Of a stretch of 64,000 nucleotides of DNA, positions 20,710 to 34,014 are shown one piece after another. The notes beneath the pieces are model-generated. The model saw nothing but the letters and a program-made list of their open reading frames with translations. It had not been told where the DNA came from and ran no database searches. This stretch comes from Klebsiella planticola ATCC 33531 (lineage in GTDB: Bacteria; Pseudomonadota; Gammaproteobacteria; Enterobacterales; Enterobacteriaceae), in NCBI RefSeq assembly GCF_000735435.1, contig NZ_JMPP01000001.1:1-64000 (forward strand), given 5' to 3'. The translations under genes were made by a program, and so were the position numbers. Every line of letters starts with the position of its first letter. Position 1 is the first letter of the stretch.

Positions 20710-20749
20710 GCAGTATCCTGGTCAGCGGTAGTTGCCGCCCGGATACTGC
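20710..20749 (-). repeat. Stem-loop in the lpxD-fabZ spacer
   Basis: A perfect 9-bp inverted repeat GCAGTATCC/GGATACTGC encloses a second possible stem GCGG/CCGC. No T-run follows, so it looks like an RNA stability or processing element in the mRNA between lpxD and fabZ rather than a terminator. Confidence 0.6.
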
Positions 20750-20779
20750 TTGGCATGATTTTGTGTGTCAACGGATGCG

Positions 20780-21805
20780 CTAATCTTGCTGATTAACCTT
20801 ACGCTCAATCGATTTGAGGCGTTTGTTTATCTCATCAATATTCATCACCAGCGCCGCGGTTTTACGCCACACCTTATTCGGTTGCAGCGGAATCCCTGAA
20901 GAATAGACGCCAGGCTCGGTGATAGGACGCATGACCATCCCCATCCCGGTGACGGTGACTTTGTCGCAGATTTCCATATGTCCGTTAATCACGCTGGCTC
21001 CGCCAATCATGCAGTAACGGCCAATTTTCAGGCTGCCTGCCATGATAACGCCACCTGCAACGGCAGTATTGTCACCAATCACAACGTTATGCGCAATCTG
21101 ACACTGGTTATCAATGATAACGCCATTGCCGATCACGGTATCATCCAGCGCACCACGGTCAATGGTCGTACAGGCGCCGATCTCCACGCGATCGCCAATG
21201 ATGACGCGACCCAGCTGCGGGATCTTCACCCAGTTGCCGCGATCGTTGGCATAGCCGAAACCATCGGCACCGATAACGGTGCTGGACTGAATCAGGCAAT
21301 TCTCACCGATCTCAATCTCGTGGTAAACGGTCACGTTGGCCCACAAACGGGAGCCAGCACCAATTTTCGTCTTTTTCCCAACGAAGCACCCGGCGCCAAT
21401 CACCACATTGTCACCAAGCACAACATCAGATTCGATCACGGCGTTAGGGCCAATCGAGACGTTTTTACCCAGCGTCGCCGTGGCATCAATCACCGCACTC
21501 GGGGCGATATCCTGCGCCGGCTGCGGCGTGGTATCCAGAATTTGAGCCATGCGCGCATAGGTCAGGTAGGGATTACGCACTACCAGCGCGGCGCTTTGGG
21601 CAAAAGGTAAATCATCCTGCGTCATGACAACGGCAGAAGCCTGGCAAGCGGCCAGGTGTTCACGGTACTTAGGGTTGACCATGAATGTAATATGACCTGC
21701 TTTTGCAGTCTGCATGGACGCAACGCCGGTGATGACGATATCGCCATCACCGTGTAATTCTGCATCCAACTGCTGTGCTAGATCAGCCAGTCGAATAGAA
21801 GGCAT
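20780..21805 (-). CDS. lpxD: UDP-3-O-(3-hydroxymyristoyl)glucosamine N-acyltransferase
   Basis: LpxD adds the second 3-hydroxymyristoyl chain, to the amino group of glucosamine, in lipid A synthesis. The 341-residue protein has an N-terminal uridine-binding domain and a left-handed beta-helix of hexapeptide repeats. The catalytic His region [11 protein letters not shown] is present, with a C-terminal helix after about 310. It lies 3 bp after skp. Confidence 0.97.
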   Translation of the reverse strand: MPSIRLADLAQQLDAELHGDGDIVITGVASMQTAKAGHITFMVNPKYREHLAACQASAVVMTQDDLPFAQSAALVVRNPYLTYARMAQILDTTPQPAQDIAPSAVIDATATLGKNVSIGPNAVIESDVVLGDNVVIGAGCFVGKKTKIGAGSRLWANVTVYHEIEIGENCLIQSSTVIGADGFGYANDRGNWVKIPQLGRVIIGDRVEIGACTTIDRGALDDTVIGNGVIIDNQCQIAHNVVIGDNTAVAGGVIMAGSLKIGRYCMIGGASVINGHMEICDKVTVTGMGMVMRPITEPGVYSSGIPLQPNKVWRKTAALVMNIDEINKRLKSIERKVNQQD

Positions 21806-21808
21806 TAC

Positions 21809-22294
21809 TTATTTAACCTGTTTCAGCACATCAGCGGTGATGTCTTTTACATCGCTGCTGTTGTATGCAACGGCATTAGAATCAACAACCAGGTCGATGC
21901 TCTGGCTGCTCGCTACGCTTTTCACAGCAGTCTGGATACGGTTAACCAGTTTGCCGCGTTCTTCGTTGGAGCGACGTGCACGATCCTGCTCAAAAGACTG
22001 CGCCTTCTGAGAGAAGGTCTGGCGCTGAGCCATGACGTCTTTTTCCAGCTTGGTACGATCGGCACCCGGTTTCATGGACTGCAGACGCTGCATTTTGGAC
22101 TGCAGATCGCCTTCCATACGCTGCAGCTCGCTCGCGCGGCCTTTGAACTCGTTTTCCAGCGTGTTAGAAACGCCTGTTTTCTGGGCAACCTGTTGGAACA
22201 GGCTGTTCATGTTAACCATTGCAATTTTATCTGCCGCCTGAGCGGAAGTTACCATTGCTAAACCCAGACCTGCAGCTAATAACCACTTTTTCAC
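21809..22294 (-). CDS. skp: Periplasmic chaperone Skp
   Basis: Skp is a trimeric jellyfish-shaped chaperone that keeps unfolded outer-membrane proteins soluble on the way to BamA. The 161-residue precursor has a signal peptide ending in AQA and a long charged helical region (about 45-120, rich in Arg/Gln/Lys) that forms the tentacles. It lies between bamA and lpxD, the standard order. Confidence 0.96.
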   Translation of the reverse strand: MKKWLLAAGLGLAMVTSAQAADKIAMVNMNSLFQQVAQKTGVSNTLENEFKGRASELQRMEGDLQSKMQRLQSMKPGADRTKLEKDVMAQRQTFSQKAQSFEQDRARRSNEERGKLVNRIQTAVKSVASSQSIDLVVDSNAVAYNSSDVKDITADVLKQVK

Positions 22295-22348
22295 AATTAA
22301 CTCCTTACCATCCCATGAGTACCCAGGGGTACCGTTATTTGCGTGGCC

Positions 22349-22372
22349 AGGCGATAACCGTGATTATCGCCT
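22349..22372 (-). repeat. Perfect hairpin between bamA and skp
   Basis: AGGCGATAA/TTATCGCCT forms a perfect 9-bp stem with a 6-nt loop inside the 122-bp spacer. It lacks a U-run. A second small palindrome, GTACCC/GGGTAC, is at 22319-22332. It may act as an mRNA-end stabiliser or partial attenuator separating bamA and skp levels. Confidence 0.6.
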
Positions 22373-22416
22373 AAAGTCAGCGCTATACTGCACTTACATT
22401 CCATTGCTGCCCGCAA

Positions 22417-24864
<2,448 letters not shown>

Positions 24865-24877
24865 CTAACAAACTCTC

Positions 24878-26230
24878 TTATAACCGAGAGAAATCATTGA
24901 AAAGTGCAAGCCCCATTAACAACACCAGCAGTATTGAGCCAATGCGATAACTAAAGTCTTGAACTCGCTCGGATACCGGCCCGCCCTTCAGCTTTTCAAT
25001 CGCCAAAAATAGCAGGTGCCCCCCGTCCAGGACGGGAAGCGGGAACAGATTGATTATTCCGAGGTTCACGCTAATCAACGCAAGGAACATCAGATAGTAA
25101 ATCAATCCAAACTCCGCTGACATTCCAGCCCCCTGGGCGATAGAAATCGGCCCGCTGAGGTTGTTCAGTTTGACATCACCGGTTATCAATTTACCCAGCA
25201 TCCTGACGGTTAATGACATCAGTTGCCAGGTTTTATCCGTGGCTTCAGCAATGGCGGCAAACGGCCCGTACTGACGCACTGTCTTATATTCATCAGGCAG
25301 CGGGATGACCTTAGGCACTACCCCTGCAAACCCTTCGGCTTTACCTTTTGCGGCTCGGCTATCTGGCGTCAGCGTAACAGACAAGGGACTCCCCTGTCGC
25401 TCGATGTCCAGAATCAGCGCCTTACCCGGATTATCACGCACCAGATTTACAAACGTCATCCACTGCGTTAACGGTTGACCATCGACTTTAACGATCCTGT
25501 CGCCCGCTTGCAAACCGGCCTTCTGCGCCGCCGAGCCAGATTGTACTTCAGCCAGCACCGTATCAATCTGCGCGCTGCGAGGCTGAATACCCAGCGATGT
25601 CACCGGATCTTGTTTATCCGGCTCAAACGCCCAGTGCCGCAGATCGAGGATTTTATCCTGGCGCTGACTGCTCCCGAAAGGGGCGACCGTAACTATTGTT
25701 TGCTCGTCGCCAATCTTCGAGACCAGCGCCATACGCACTGCATCCCAATCAGGCGTTTCGATGCCATCTATCGCTTTAAGTTCCGTTCCTTTTGCAATTT
25801 GTGCGTGTGCGGCAATCGAGTCGGGTACTATTTCACCAACAACCGGACGGACGCCAGGAACACCGATGATAAACACCAGCCAGTAGGCAAAGATGGCAAA
25901 AATGAAGTTGGCGACAGGGCCTGCGGCAATGACGGCCGCACGCTGGCCAACGGTTTTGTTATTGAAAGCGTAGTGGCGCATCTCTGGCGCCACCGGCTCG
26001 ACGCGTTCGTCGAGCATTTTGACATAGCCGCCGAGTGGAATAAGAGCGATGACGAATTCCGTTCCCTGCTTGTCAAAACGTCGCCATAACGCTTTACCAA
26101 AGCCGATGGAAAAGCGTTCAACGCGAACGCCGCAGCGACGAGCCACCCAGAAATGGCCAAACTCATGCACGGTGATCAATACGCCCAGCGCAATGATAAA
26201 GGCAGCCAAATTCCAGAGAACGCTTAGCAT
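24878..26230 (-). CDS. rseP: Site-2 intramembrane metalloprotease RseP
   Basis: RseP cleaves the anti-sigma factor RseA within the inner membrane, freeing sigma-E, and clears remnant signal peptides. The 450-residue protein has the zinc motif HEFGH at residues 22-26, two periplasmic PDZ domains (about 120-310) and the second metal-ligand segment LPVLDGG. The ATG at 26230 gives exactly the E. coli length. A longer in-frame start would add 15 unrelated residues. Confidence 0.97.
   Translation of the reverse strand: MLSVLWNLAAFIIALGVLITVHEFGHFWVARRCGVRVERFSIGFGKALWRRFDKQGTEFVIALIPLGGYVKMLDERVEPVAPEMRHYAFNNKTVGQRAAVIAAGPVANFIFAIFAYWLVFIIGVPGVRPVVGEIVPDSIAAHAQIAKGTELKAIDGIETPDWDAVRMALVSKIGDEQTIVTVAPFGSSQRQDKILDLRHWAFEPDKQDPVTSLGIQPRSAQIDTVLAEVQSGSAAQKAGLQAGDRIVKVDGQPLTQWMTFVNLVRDNPGKALILDIERQGSPLSVTLTPDSRAAKGKAEGFAGVVPKVIPLPDEYKTVRQYGPFAAIAEATDKTWQLMSLTVRMLGKLITGDVKLNNLSGPISIAQGAGMSAEFGLIYYLMFLALISVNLGIINLFPLPVLDGGHLLFLAIEKLKGGPVSERVQDFSYRIGSILLVLLMGLALFNDFSRL
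25757..25784 (-). promoter_or_regulatory. Candidate internal sigma-E promoter in rseP
   Basis: GGAACTT (25778-25784 on the minus strand) is followed after 16 bp by TCGAA, close to the sigma-E -10 TCAAA/TCTGA. It lies about 0.9 kb upstream of bamA and is oriented to drive bamA-skp-lpxD. It is inside coding sequence, so chance cannot be excluded. Confidence 0.4.
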
Positions 26231-26241
26231 AAAACCTTCCG

Positions 26242-27099
26242 TCAAATCGTCCTGAAGACCAACAATAGCAGACAAGCAAACACCGGTACCGCCGCCGTCA
26301 GGCTATCGATACGATCCAGTATTCCACCGTGTCCGGGAATCAGATGACCGCTATCCTTAATGCCGGCCTCTCGCTTAAACATACTCTCTGTCAGATCGCC
26401 CAGCACCGATGCCAGTGCCGCAACAACGGAGCACACCAGCAATACCGTTGGGGTAACATCCAGATTTGCCCACTGGCCGTAGGCCCAGGAGATGACCGCC
26501 GCCGTCACCAGACCGCCGAAGAACCCCTGCCAGGTTTTACCCGGAGACACTTTCGGTGCCAGCTTATGCTTGCCGAACATCTTGCCAAACATATAGGCGC
26601 CAGAATCCGCGCCCCAGACCAGAATCATCACGTACAGCAGCCACAGCGCGCCGCTGTAATGGTTATCCGCATAATGCCAGGCACGCAGCGCCAGCATGCC
26701 CCAGAAGAACGGGACGATAGTCAGAATACCAAAGATCAGCCGCAGCACCTTCGAGTTGCGCCAGAAAGCCGCGGACGCCGGGTAAGAAAGCACCAGCAGC
26801 AGCGCCACAATCCACCAACCAAACGACGCCCAGAGCGATCCTTCAACCAACGGTTGATGAACGTCGTAGTGATATTCCGGCATCAGGAAAAGCATCAACG
26901 CCAGTAACAGGCCACACAGCAGCGCCAGCCAGATGCGTTGTGAAGTTGAAGTGAAACCGCTAAATTGCCCCCACTCCCACGCAGCGAGCATACACACCAC
27001 GAGCGTGACGATGGCAAAACCCGCAGGCGGCAACAGAAAAAGCGCCGCAATGACTACGGGGATTAAAACGAAAGCCGATATCAGGCGATACTTCAGCAA
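26242..27099 (-). CDS. cdsA: Phosphatidate cytidylyltransferase (CDP-diglyceride synthase)
   Basis: CdsA makes CDP-diacylglycerol, the precursor of all phospholipids, in the inner membrane. The 285-residue protein has about eight membrane segments. Near the C-terminus is the family signature ending in the metal-binding GGILDRIDS, preceded by [12 protein letters not shown]. It stands between uppS and rseP, with 11-12 bp spacers. Confidence 0.97.
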   Translation of the reverse strand: MLKYRLISAFVLIPVVIAALFLLPPAGFAIVTLVVCMLAAWEWGQFSGFTSTSQRIWLALLCGLLLALMLFLMPEYHYDVHQPLVEGSLWASFGWWIVALLLVLSYPASAAFWRNSKVLRLIFGILTIVPFFWGMLALRAWHYADNHYSGALWLLYVMILVWGADSGAYMFGKMFGKHKLAPKVSPGKTWQGFFGGLVTAAVISWAYGQWANLDVTPTVLLVCSVVAALASVLGDLTESMFKREAGIKDSGHLIPGHGGILDRIDSLTAAVPVFACLLLLVFRTI

Positions 27100-27111
27100 A
27101 AGTGACCCCCA

Positions 27112-27870
27112 TCAGGCATGATTGCCACCCGGCTCAGTGCCGCCGAAACGACGCTCTCGATTAACAAAGGCATGGAGTGCACCTTCAAAGTCCTGTTCTG
27201 CAAAATCGGGCCAAAGAACATCGGTAAAGTAAAGTTCGGCATACGCAATTTGCCAAATCAAAAAATTACTGATGCGATGCTCTCCCCCGGTCCTAATAAC
27301 TAAATCTACAGGTGCCAGTTCATGCATACAGACCTGCTGACTCAGCATGTCTTCCGTGATCTGTTCGGGCCGAAGTAACCCGTTCTGAACCTGTTCGGCC
27401 AGATTGCGGACACCCTGAATAATATCCCAGCGCCCACCGTAGTTCGCCGCAATATTCAGCGTTAAGCCGGTGTTGTTCTCCGTCAGCGCTTCCGCTTTGC
27501 GGATACGCTCCTGCAGGCGCGCATTAAAACGCGTCGTCTCGCCGATGATCCGCAGGCGGACGTTATGCCGATGCAAGCTTTTCACTTCGCTATCCAGCGC
27601 CCAAACGAACAGCTCCATCAGAGCACTGACTTCCTGCTCCGGGCGGTTCCAGTTCTCGCTGCTGAATGCATATAGCGTCAACGCTTCAATACCATTGTTC
27701 GCCGCGAAGGAGACCGCGCGACGAACCGACTTCGCCCCGGCTTTATGGCCGAATGCGCGAATTTTTCCTTGCTGTTTCGCCCAACGACCGTTGCCGTCCA
27801 TGATAATGGCGACATGACGACAGCCATGCGCAGGCGATATTTCGCTGACAGTGTGATTAGCAGACAACAT
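27112..27870 (-). CDS. uppS: Undecaprenyl diphosphate synthase
   Basis: UppS (IspU) adds isoprene units to farnesyl diphosphate, giving the C55 lipid carrier for peptidoglycan and O-antigen. The 252-residue cis-prenyltransferase has the signature IMDGNGRWAKQQGKIRAFGH with the catalytic Asp, and RTGGEHRISNFL. I chose the ATG at 27870 (MLSANH) to match family length. The ATG at 27888 (MDLKRV) is an alternative. No clear ribosome site is seen at either. Confidence 0.94.
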   Translation of the reverse strand: MLSANHTVSEISPAHGCRHVAIIMDGNGRWAKQQGKIRAFGHKAGAKSVRRAVSFAANNGIEALTLYAFSSENWNRPEQEVSALMELFVWALDSEVKSLHRHNVRLRIIGETTRFNARLQERIRKAEALTENNTGLTLNIAANYGGRWDIIQGVRNLAEQVQNGLLRPEQITEDMLSQQVCMHELAPVDLVIRTGGEHRISNFLIWQIAYAELYFTDVLWPDFAEQDFEGALHAFVNRERRFGGTEPGGNHA

Positions 27871-28000
27871 AACGCGTTTTAAGTCCATAATAAGGATTAG
27901 CCAAGCCACTAAACGCGAGCAACCGGTCAGCGCTGTATACGCATTTTTATCCAGTGCCGAAGCTACAGCTAATCGCAGAGAACAACCCAAAGCTTTACGC

Positions 28001-28024
28001 AAAAAAGCCGTGTTTTTCCACGGC
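28001..28024 (-). terminator. Terminator between dxr and uppS
   Basis: On the minus strand GCCGTG/CACGGC with a 6-nt loop is followed by six T. It lies about 100 bp after the dxr stop, so uppS-cdsA-rseP probably uses its own promoter in the remaining 130 bp. Confidence 0.75.
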
Positions 28025-28119
28025 CACCACAATCTTTTACAACAAAATGCAACGATTGGGTGGCGCAGACTATATCACCGAAGCCCAGCGCCCACAAATA
28101 TCACAACGTGTCGTGAGGT

Positions 28120-29322
28120 TCAGCCCCGCGTTGTCAGATGTTTTATCTGCTTCTGCGCAACAACCCTGGCCTGAGCGTCAATAACCAGCACTTCATCAAT
28201 GCTTTGCGGCTCATCCAGCGTCAGTTGATCCAGCACCGCCAGGTTGACTCCCGCAATATCGGTAAAGCGAATCTCTCCGGCCAGGAAGGCTGCCACTGAG
28301 ATTTCGTTTGCCGCATTCAATGCCGTTGTAGCCGCCTGACCTTGGTCAAATGCGTCCATCGCCAGCTTGAGGCACGGATAGCGCCCGTAGTCCGGCGCGG
28401 AAAAGCTCAGCTGGCTCAACTGGCAGAAGTCTAATGCCGGCACGCCAGAATTCAGGCGGTCTGGCCAGCCCATCGTATGGGCGATAGGCGTGCGCATATC
28501 CGGTTCACCGAGCTGTGCAATGACGCTGCCGTCAAGATAACGCACCATCGAGTGAATGACGGACTGCGGATGGATCAGCACTTCCATCTGCCGGGCTGAA
28601 GCGTTGAACAGCCAGCGGGCTTCGATATATTCCAGCCCTTTGTTCATCATCGTGGCGGAATCGACAGAGATTTTGCGTCCCATTGACCAGTTGGGGTGAC
28701 GGCAGGCCTGATCCGGCGTCATCGCCGCCAGCTCCGCTATCGCCGTTTCCCGGAAAGGACCACCGGAACCGGTCAGCAGAATCGACGATACGCCGTTCTG
28801 CGTTAAGTCAGCGTATCCAAGATTATGCTGTACGGTTACAGGCATACTCTGAAAAATCGCGTTATGTTCGCTGTCCACGGGCAGCAGGTGCGCACCATAC
28901 TGCTGTACCGCATCCATAAACAGGCGTCCGCAGGTGACCAGCGACTCTTTATTCGCCAGCAGAACCGTTTTGCCGGCACGGATGGCGGCCAGCGTAGGTA
29001 CCAGTCCCGCAGCACCCACAATCGCCGCCATCACCTGGTCAACGTCGTCCAGCGCAGCCACTTCAGCGGCAGCCTGCTGGCCGCTTAATACCTCAGTGCG
29101 GCTATCGCTTTCACGCAGGCGGATGCGCAGCGCGTCGGCGCTTTGTACATCGTCCATAACCGCATAGCGGGGAGAAAATTCCAGACATTGTTCAACCATG
29201 CGGTCGACATTCTTCCCTGCGACCAGCGCAGCGATGGAAAAGCGATCGGGGTTATGGCGCACCACATCCAGCGTGCTGCAGCCAATTGAACCGGTCGAAC
29301 CGAGAACGGTTAATTGCTTCAT
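28120..29322 (-). CDS. dxr: 1-deoxy-D-xylulose 5-phosphate reductoisomerase
   Basis: Dxr (IspC) makes methylerythritol phosphate, the committed step of isoprenoid synthesis, using NADPH. The 400-residue protein begins [14 protein letters not shown] (nucleotide-binding motif). It has the metal and substrate segment [12 protein letters not shown] and the flexible loop [20 protein letters not shown] 29322 matches the family start; the longer reading adds 22 unrelated residues. It feeds UppS next door. Confidence 0.97.
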   Translation of the reverse strand: MKQLTVLGSTGSIGCSTLDVVRHNPDRFSIAALVAGKNVDRMVEQCLEFSPRYAVMDDVQSADALRIRLRESDSRTEVLSGQQAAAEVAALDDVDQVMAAIVGAAGLVPTLAAIRAGKTVLLANKESLVTCGRLFMDAVQQYGAHLLPVDSEHNAIFQSMPVTVQHNLGYADLTQNGVSSILLTGSGGPFRETAIAELAAMTPDQACRHPNWSMGRKISVDSATMMNKGLEYIEARWLFNASARQMEVLIHPQSVIHSMVRYLDGSVIAQLGEPDMRTPIAHTMGWPDRLNSGVPALDFCQLSQLSFSAPDYGRYPCLKLAMDAFDQGQAATTALNAANEISVAAFLAGEIRFTDIAGVNLAVLDQLTLDEPQSIDEVLVIDAQARVVAQKQIKHLTTRG

Positions 29323-29350
29323 GAGATGTCCAGAAGAATTGAGACAGGAT

Positions 29351-29410
29351 AAAAAGAAAAACGCCGCCAGTAAGCCCTTACGCCACAATTACCCGGGAGC
29401 AGGTCGGCGG
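29351..29410 (-). terminator. Possible terminator after frr
   Basis: CCGCC/GGCGG arms separated by 37 nt are followed on the minus strand by a T-rich run interrupted by one C. The large loop makes this a weak call. Confidence 0.35.
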
Positions 29411-29561
29411 TCTATCACCTTCAGCAAGCGTGCCAAAGGCTACAGGGCCGACCGTTTTAACACAATCCCAGGAATTGAGCGTTCGGTCTTCTGTACGGCG
29501 TTTCAGACTTAACGCCCACAGCCCATCAATAATAGTGGGCGGCGAGCGTATCGGCAGAGAA

Positions 29562-30119
29562 TCAGAACTGCATCAGTTCCGCTTCTTTATCGGCCAGCGC
29601 CGCATCCACTTTCTTAATGGCGGCGTCAGTCATTTTCTGCACGTCGTCCTGAGAACGGCGATCGTCATCTTCGCTGATCTCTTTGTCTTTCAGCAGCGCT
29701 TTAACTTTGTCGTTAGCATCACGACGCACGTTACGGACAGACACGCGAGCCTGTTCGGCTTCGGCACGCACGATCTTAGTCAGATCTTTACGACGTTCTT
29801 CGGTCAGCGGCGGCAGCGGAACGCGGATGTCGGTACCCGCAGAGCTTGGGTTCAGACCGAGATCGGAAGCCATGATCGCTTTCTCAACGGCCGGGCTCAT
29901 CGAGCGATCGAATACGTTGATTTTCAGAGTACGGGAGTCTTCTACCGTGACGCTTGCCAGCTGACGCAGAGGCGTCGGCGTGCCGTAATATTCCACGACA
30001 ATGCCATCCAGCAGGCTGGGAGAAGCACGACCCGTGCGTATTTTGCTGATTTGGGTTTTGAACGCTTCGACGCATTTTTCCATGCGTACTTCAGCATCTT
30101 TTCTGATATCGCTAATCAC
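29562..30119 (-). CDS. frr: Ribosome recycling factor
   Basis: RRF with EF-G splits the post-termination ribosome. The 185-residue protein has the typical start [23 protein letters not shown], the tip segment [11 protein letters not shown] and the helical C-terminal domain ([16 protein letters not shown]-like region). It lies 150 bp after pyrH, in the conserved rpsB-tsf-pyrH-frr order. Confidence 0.98.
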   Translation of the reverse strand: MISDIRKDAEVRMEKCVEAFKTQISKIRTGRASPSLLDGIVVEYYGTPTPLRQLASVTVEDSRTLKINVFDRSMSPAVEKAIMASDLGLNPSSAGTDIRVPLPPLTEERRKDLTKIVRAEAEQARVSVRNVRRDANDKVKALLKDKEISEDDDRRSQDDVQKMTDAAIKKVDAALADKEAELMQF

Positions 30120-30269
30120 GTTACGAATCCTTGAAAACTTGTCTCAGACAGACCAGACGGTCGCTCACCGTAAAAGTGAGCTAAGTATAGTCAGGTTTAA
30201 TGCAAATCACCGGGCAATAAGCCCGCGAAAGTAAGGCGGAATATTACCCGGATTTGGCGCTGACGGGAA

Positions 30270-30995
30270 TTATTCCGTAATCAATGTGCCTTCTTTTTCG
30301 CCCATCACCACGCGACGCAGTGCGCCTGGTTTATTCATGTTGAAGACGCGAATCGGCAATTTATGGTCACGCGCCAGGGTAAAGGCGGCTAAATCCATGA
30401 CTTTCAGTTCTTTATCGAGCACTTCGCTGTAAGTCAGCTGATCGTACATGGTGGCAGACGGGTCTTTGGCCGGGTCAGCGGTAAACACGCCGTCGACTTT
30501 GGTGGCTTTCAGTACCACATCGGCTTCGATTTCAATACCACGCAGGCAGGCAGCGGAGTCGGTGGTGAAGAACGGGTTACCGGTACCTGCAGAAAGAATC
30601 ACTACGCGATTGTTACGCAGCAGGCTGATGGCTTCCGCCCAGCTGTAGTTATCACACACGCCATTCAGCGGAATCGCTGACATCAGGCGAGCGTTCACAT
30701 AGGCGCGATGCAGTGAGTCACGCATTGCAAGGCCGTTCATCACCGTTGCCAGCATGCCCATGTGGTCGCCCACAACGCGGTTCATCCCCGCTTTCGCCAG
30801 CCCAGCACCACGGAACAGGTTACCGCCACCAATCACTACGCCAACCTGAATACCCAGTTCAACCAGTTCTTTGATTTCCTGAGCCATACGGTCAAGTATG
30901 CTTGCATCAATACCGAAGCCTTCCGAACCCTGCAGAGCTTCGCCACTTAACTTAAGCAGAATACGTTTGTAGACGGGTTTTGCATTGGTAGCCAT
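30270..30995 (-). CDS. pyrH: UMP kinase
   Basis: PyrH phosphorylates UMP to UDP and is controlled by GTP (activation) and UTP (inhibition). The 241-residue amino-acid-kinase-fold protein shows [10 protein letters not shown], the glycine-rich [11 protein letters not shown] and the nucleotide segment [14 protein letters not shown]. The tsf terminator separates it from tsf. Confidence 0.97.
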   Translation of the reverse strand: MATNAKPVYKRILLKLSGEALQGSEGFGIDASILDRMAQEIKELVELGIQVGVVIGGGNLFRGAGLAKAGMNRVVGDHMGMLATVMNGLAMRDSLHRAYVNARLMSAIPLNGVCDNYSWAEAISLLRNNRVVILSAGTGNPFFTTDSAACLRGIEIEADVVLKATKVDGVFTADPAKDPSATMYDQLTYSEVLDKELKVMDLAAFTLARDHKLPIRVFNMNKPGALRRVVMGEKEGTLITE

Positions 30996-31106
30996 GTTTC
31001 TTTCCTGAGACTGTCAACGAGTGAGATGAGTTAATTCTGGCGACATTGTATGCCGCTTTTCAGCACAGCCACTATAAGCGATGCGCTGAATTTACAAAAC
31101 GGGCAC

Positions 31107-31131
31107 AAAAAGAAGCCGCCCTCAGGCGGCT
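31107..31131 (-). terminator. Terminator after tsf
   Basis: On the minus strand AGCCGCC/GGCGGCT with a 4-nt loop is followed by a T-rich run (TTCTTTTT). It is placed immediately after the tsf stop and ends rpsB-tsf transcription. Confidence 0.85.
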
Positions 31132-31142
31132 CCTTTTGAAAA

Positions 31143-31994
31143 TTAAGACTGCTTGGACATCGCAGCAACTTCTGCTGCAAAGTCAGTCTCAACTTTCTCG
31201 ATGCCTTCGCCCACTTCAAAGCGGATGAAGCCAGTAACGTCGGCATTGTGCTCTTTCAGCAGCTGAGCAACAGATTTGCTCGGGTCCATAACGAAAGGCT
31301 GGCCGGTCAGAGAAACTTCGCCGGTGAATTTCTTCATGCGGCCTTCAACCATTTTCTCTGCGATTTCTTTCGGCTTACCAGACTGCATCGCGATGTCCAG
31401 CTGAACCTGGTACTCTTTCTCAACCACTTCAGCAGAAACGTCTTCCGGCTTAACGAATTCCGGCTTGCTTGCTGCGATGTGCATTGCCAGCTGTTTAACC
31501 AGCTCCTGGTCAGCGCCTTTAGCCGCAACCAGAACACCGATACGTGCGCCGTGCTGGTATGAACCCAGAACGTCGCCTTCCAGGGAAGCCACGCGACGGA
31601 TATTGATGTTCTCACCGATTTTAGCAACCAGCGCAACACGCTCTTCTTCGAACTGTGCTTTCAGAACTTCAACGTCAGTGATTTTGCCAGCGACTGCAGC
31701 GTCCAGTACTTTATTAGCAAATGCCTGGAAACCACCATCTTTAGCAACGAAGTCAGTCTGGCAGTTAACTTCCAGAATGATGCCGTAGGTACCGTCGATC
31801 TTAGTGATGATCACGCCGTCAGCAGCAACGTTACCTGCTTTTTTCGCCGCTTTGATTGCGCCAGATTTACGCATGTTTTCGATTGCCAGCTCGATGTCGC
31901 CGTTTGCTTCGGTCAGCGCTTTTTTGCAATCCATCATGCCTGCGCCAGTACGCTCACGCAGCTCTTTTACCAGGGATGCGGTAATTTCAGCCAT
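31143..31994 (-). CDS. tsf: Elongation factor Ts
   Basis: EF-Ts recycles EF-Tu by nucleotide exchange. The 283-residue protein starts [27 protein letters not shown] (UBA-like domain). It includes the core motif CQTDFVAK that contacts EF-Tu. It follows rpsB and is separated from it by a hairpin that may lower its expression. Confidence 0.98.
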   Translation of the reverse strand: MAEITASLVKELRERTGAGMMDCKKALTEANGDIELAIENMRKSGAIKAAKKAGNVAADGVIITKIDGTYGIILEVNCQTDFVAKDGGFQAFANKVLDAAVAGKITDVEVLKAQFEEERVALVAKIGENINIRRVASLEGDVLGSYQHGARIGVLVAAKGADQELVKQLAMHIAASKPEFVKPEDVSAEVVEKEYQVQLDIAMQSGKPKEIAEKMVEGRMKKFTGEVSLTGQPFVMDPSKSVAQLLKEHNADVTGFIRFEVGEGIEKVETDFAAEVAAMSKQS

Positions 31995-32050
31995 TCTTAA
32001 ATCCTCGGGAGATGTGAACTGCCCGGCCGGGGGCCAAACAGTATAAATTG

Positions 32051-32076
32051 AAAAAAGGGGCCGAAAATGGGCCCCT
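32051..32076 (-). terminator. Terminator-like hairpin between rpsB and tsf
   Basis: AGGGGCC/GGCCCCT with a 7-nt loop is followed by six T on the minus strand. Because tsf continues the operon, it is likely a partial terminator setting the ratio of S2 to EF-Ts. Confidence 0.75.
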
Positions 32077-32111
32077 ATTCATACACGGTACTAATAAGGG
32101 GTGAAACCTTA

Positions 32112-33039
<928 letters not shown>

Positions 33040-33160
33040 CTGTTGTTGACGCTGAGTGCTGTTAATGATTCTCAATTTGGCACCAGGACACCCGGACTGT
33101 TAACATTGACAGGAATAACTCTATTATTGTCGAAAAAACCGACACAGCTGGACACAATCC

Positions 33161-33955
33161 ATGGCTATATCTATCAAAACATCTGAAGACATCGAAAAAA
33201 TGCGCGTCGCCGGCCGCCTGGCCGCTGAAGTGCTGGAAATGATCGAACCCTACGTTAAACCGGGCGTCAGCACCGGCGAACTGGACCGCATCTGTAACGA
33301 TTATATTGTTAACGAACAGAAAGCGATCTCCGCCTGCCTCGGCTACCACGGTTACCCGAAATCCGTGTGCATCTCTATTAACGAAGTCGTCTGTCACGGG
33401 ATTCCTGACGACGAAAAACTGTTGAAAGACGGCGACATCGTCAACATTGATGTCACGGTAATTAAGGATGATTTCCACGGCGACACCTCTAAGATGTTCA
33501 TCGTCGGCAAACCGACGATTCTCGGCGAGCGCCTGTGCCGCATTACCCAGGAAAGCCTGTATCTGGCGCTGAAGATGGTTAAGCCAGGAATCAACCTGCG
33601 CGCGATCGGCGCAGCCATCCAGAAATTCGTCGAAGCGGAAGGTTTCTCGGTGGTGCGTGAATATTGCGGTCACGGTATCGGCCGCGGTTTCCATGAAGAA
33701 CCGCAGGTGCTGCATTACGACTCTCCTGAGACCAATGTGGTGCTCAAGCCGGGCATGACCTTTACCATCGAACCAATGGTTAATGCCGGCAAGAAAGAGA
33801 TCCGCAGTATGAAAGACGGCTGGACGGTGAAAACCAAAGACCGGAGCTTGTCTGCGCAGTACGAGCATACTATTGTGGTGACAGAGAACGGCTGTGAGAT
33901 TCTGACATTACGCAAGGATGACACCATCCCGGCGATAATCTCGCACGACGCATAA
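33161..33955 (+). CDS. map: Methionine aminopeptidase
   Basis: Map removes the N-terminal methionine from new proteins. The 264-residue type I enzyme has the pita-bread fold. Metal ligands are in [17 protein letters not shown] (two Asp), [12 protein letters not shown] (His), TIEPM (Glu) and [12 protein letters not shown] (Glu). It is divergent from rpsB and ends at a strong terminator before glnD. Confidence 0.98.
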   Translation: MAISIKTSEDIEKMRVAGRLAAEVLEMIEPYVKPGVSTGELDRICNDYIVNEQKAISACLGYHGYPKSVCISINEVVCHGIPDDEKLLKDGDIVNIDVTVIKDDFHGDTSKMFIVGKPTILGERLCRITQESLYLALKMVKPGINLRAIGAAIQKFVEAEGFSVVREYCGHGIGRGFHEEPQVLHYDSPETNVVLKPGMTFTIEPMVNAGKKEIRSMKDGWTVKTKDRSLSAQYEHTIVVTENGCEILTLRKDDTIPAIISHDA

Positions 33956-33957
33956 CG

Positions 33958-33984
33958 AAAAGCCGGCGCCCGCCGGCTTTTTTA
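33958..33984 (+). terminator. Terminator after map
   Basis: AAAAGCCGGCG/CGCCGGCTTTT with a minimal loop is followed by further T. It lies 3 bp after the map stop and about 30 bp before glnD. Confidence 0.85.
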
Positions 33985-34014
33985 TGGGCGATAGTTTTTT
34001 CTTATGGTGACGCG

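Noticed and set aside
33061-33079. Fur-box-like sequence upstream of rpsB/map
   Set aside because: About 13 of 19 positions match, but neither gene is known to respond to iron and the match lacks the symmetric right half.
33106-33127. TTGACA and TATTAT before map as a promoter
   Set aside because: The hexamers are only 10 bp apart, too close for a sigma-70 promoter.
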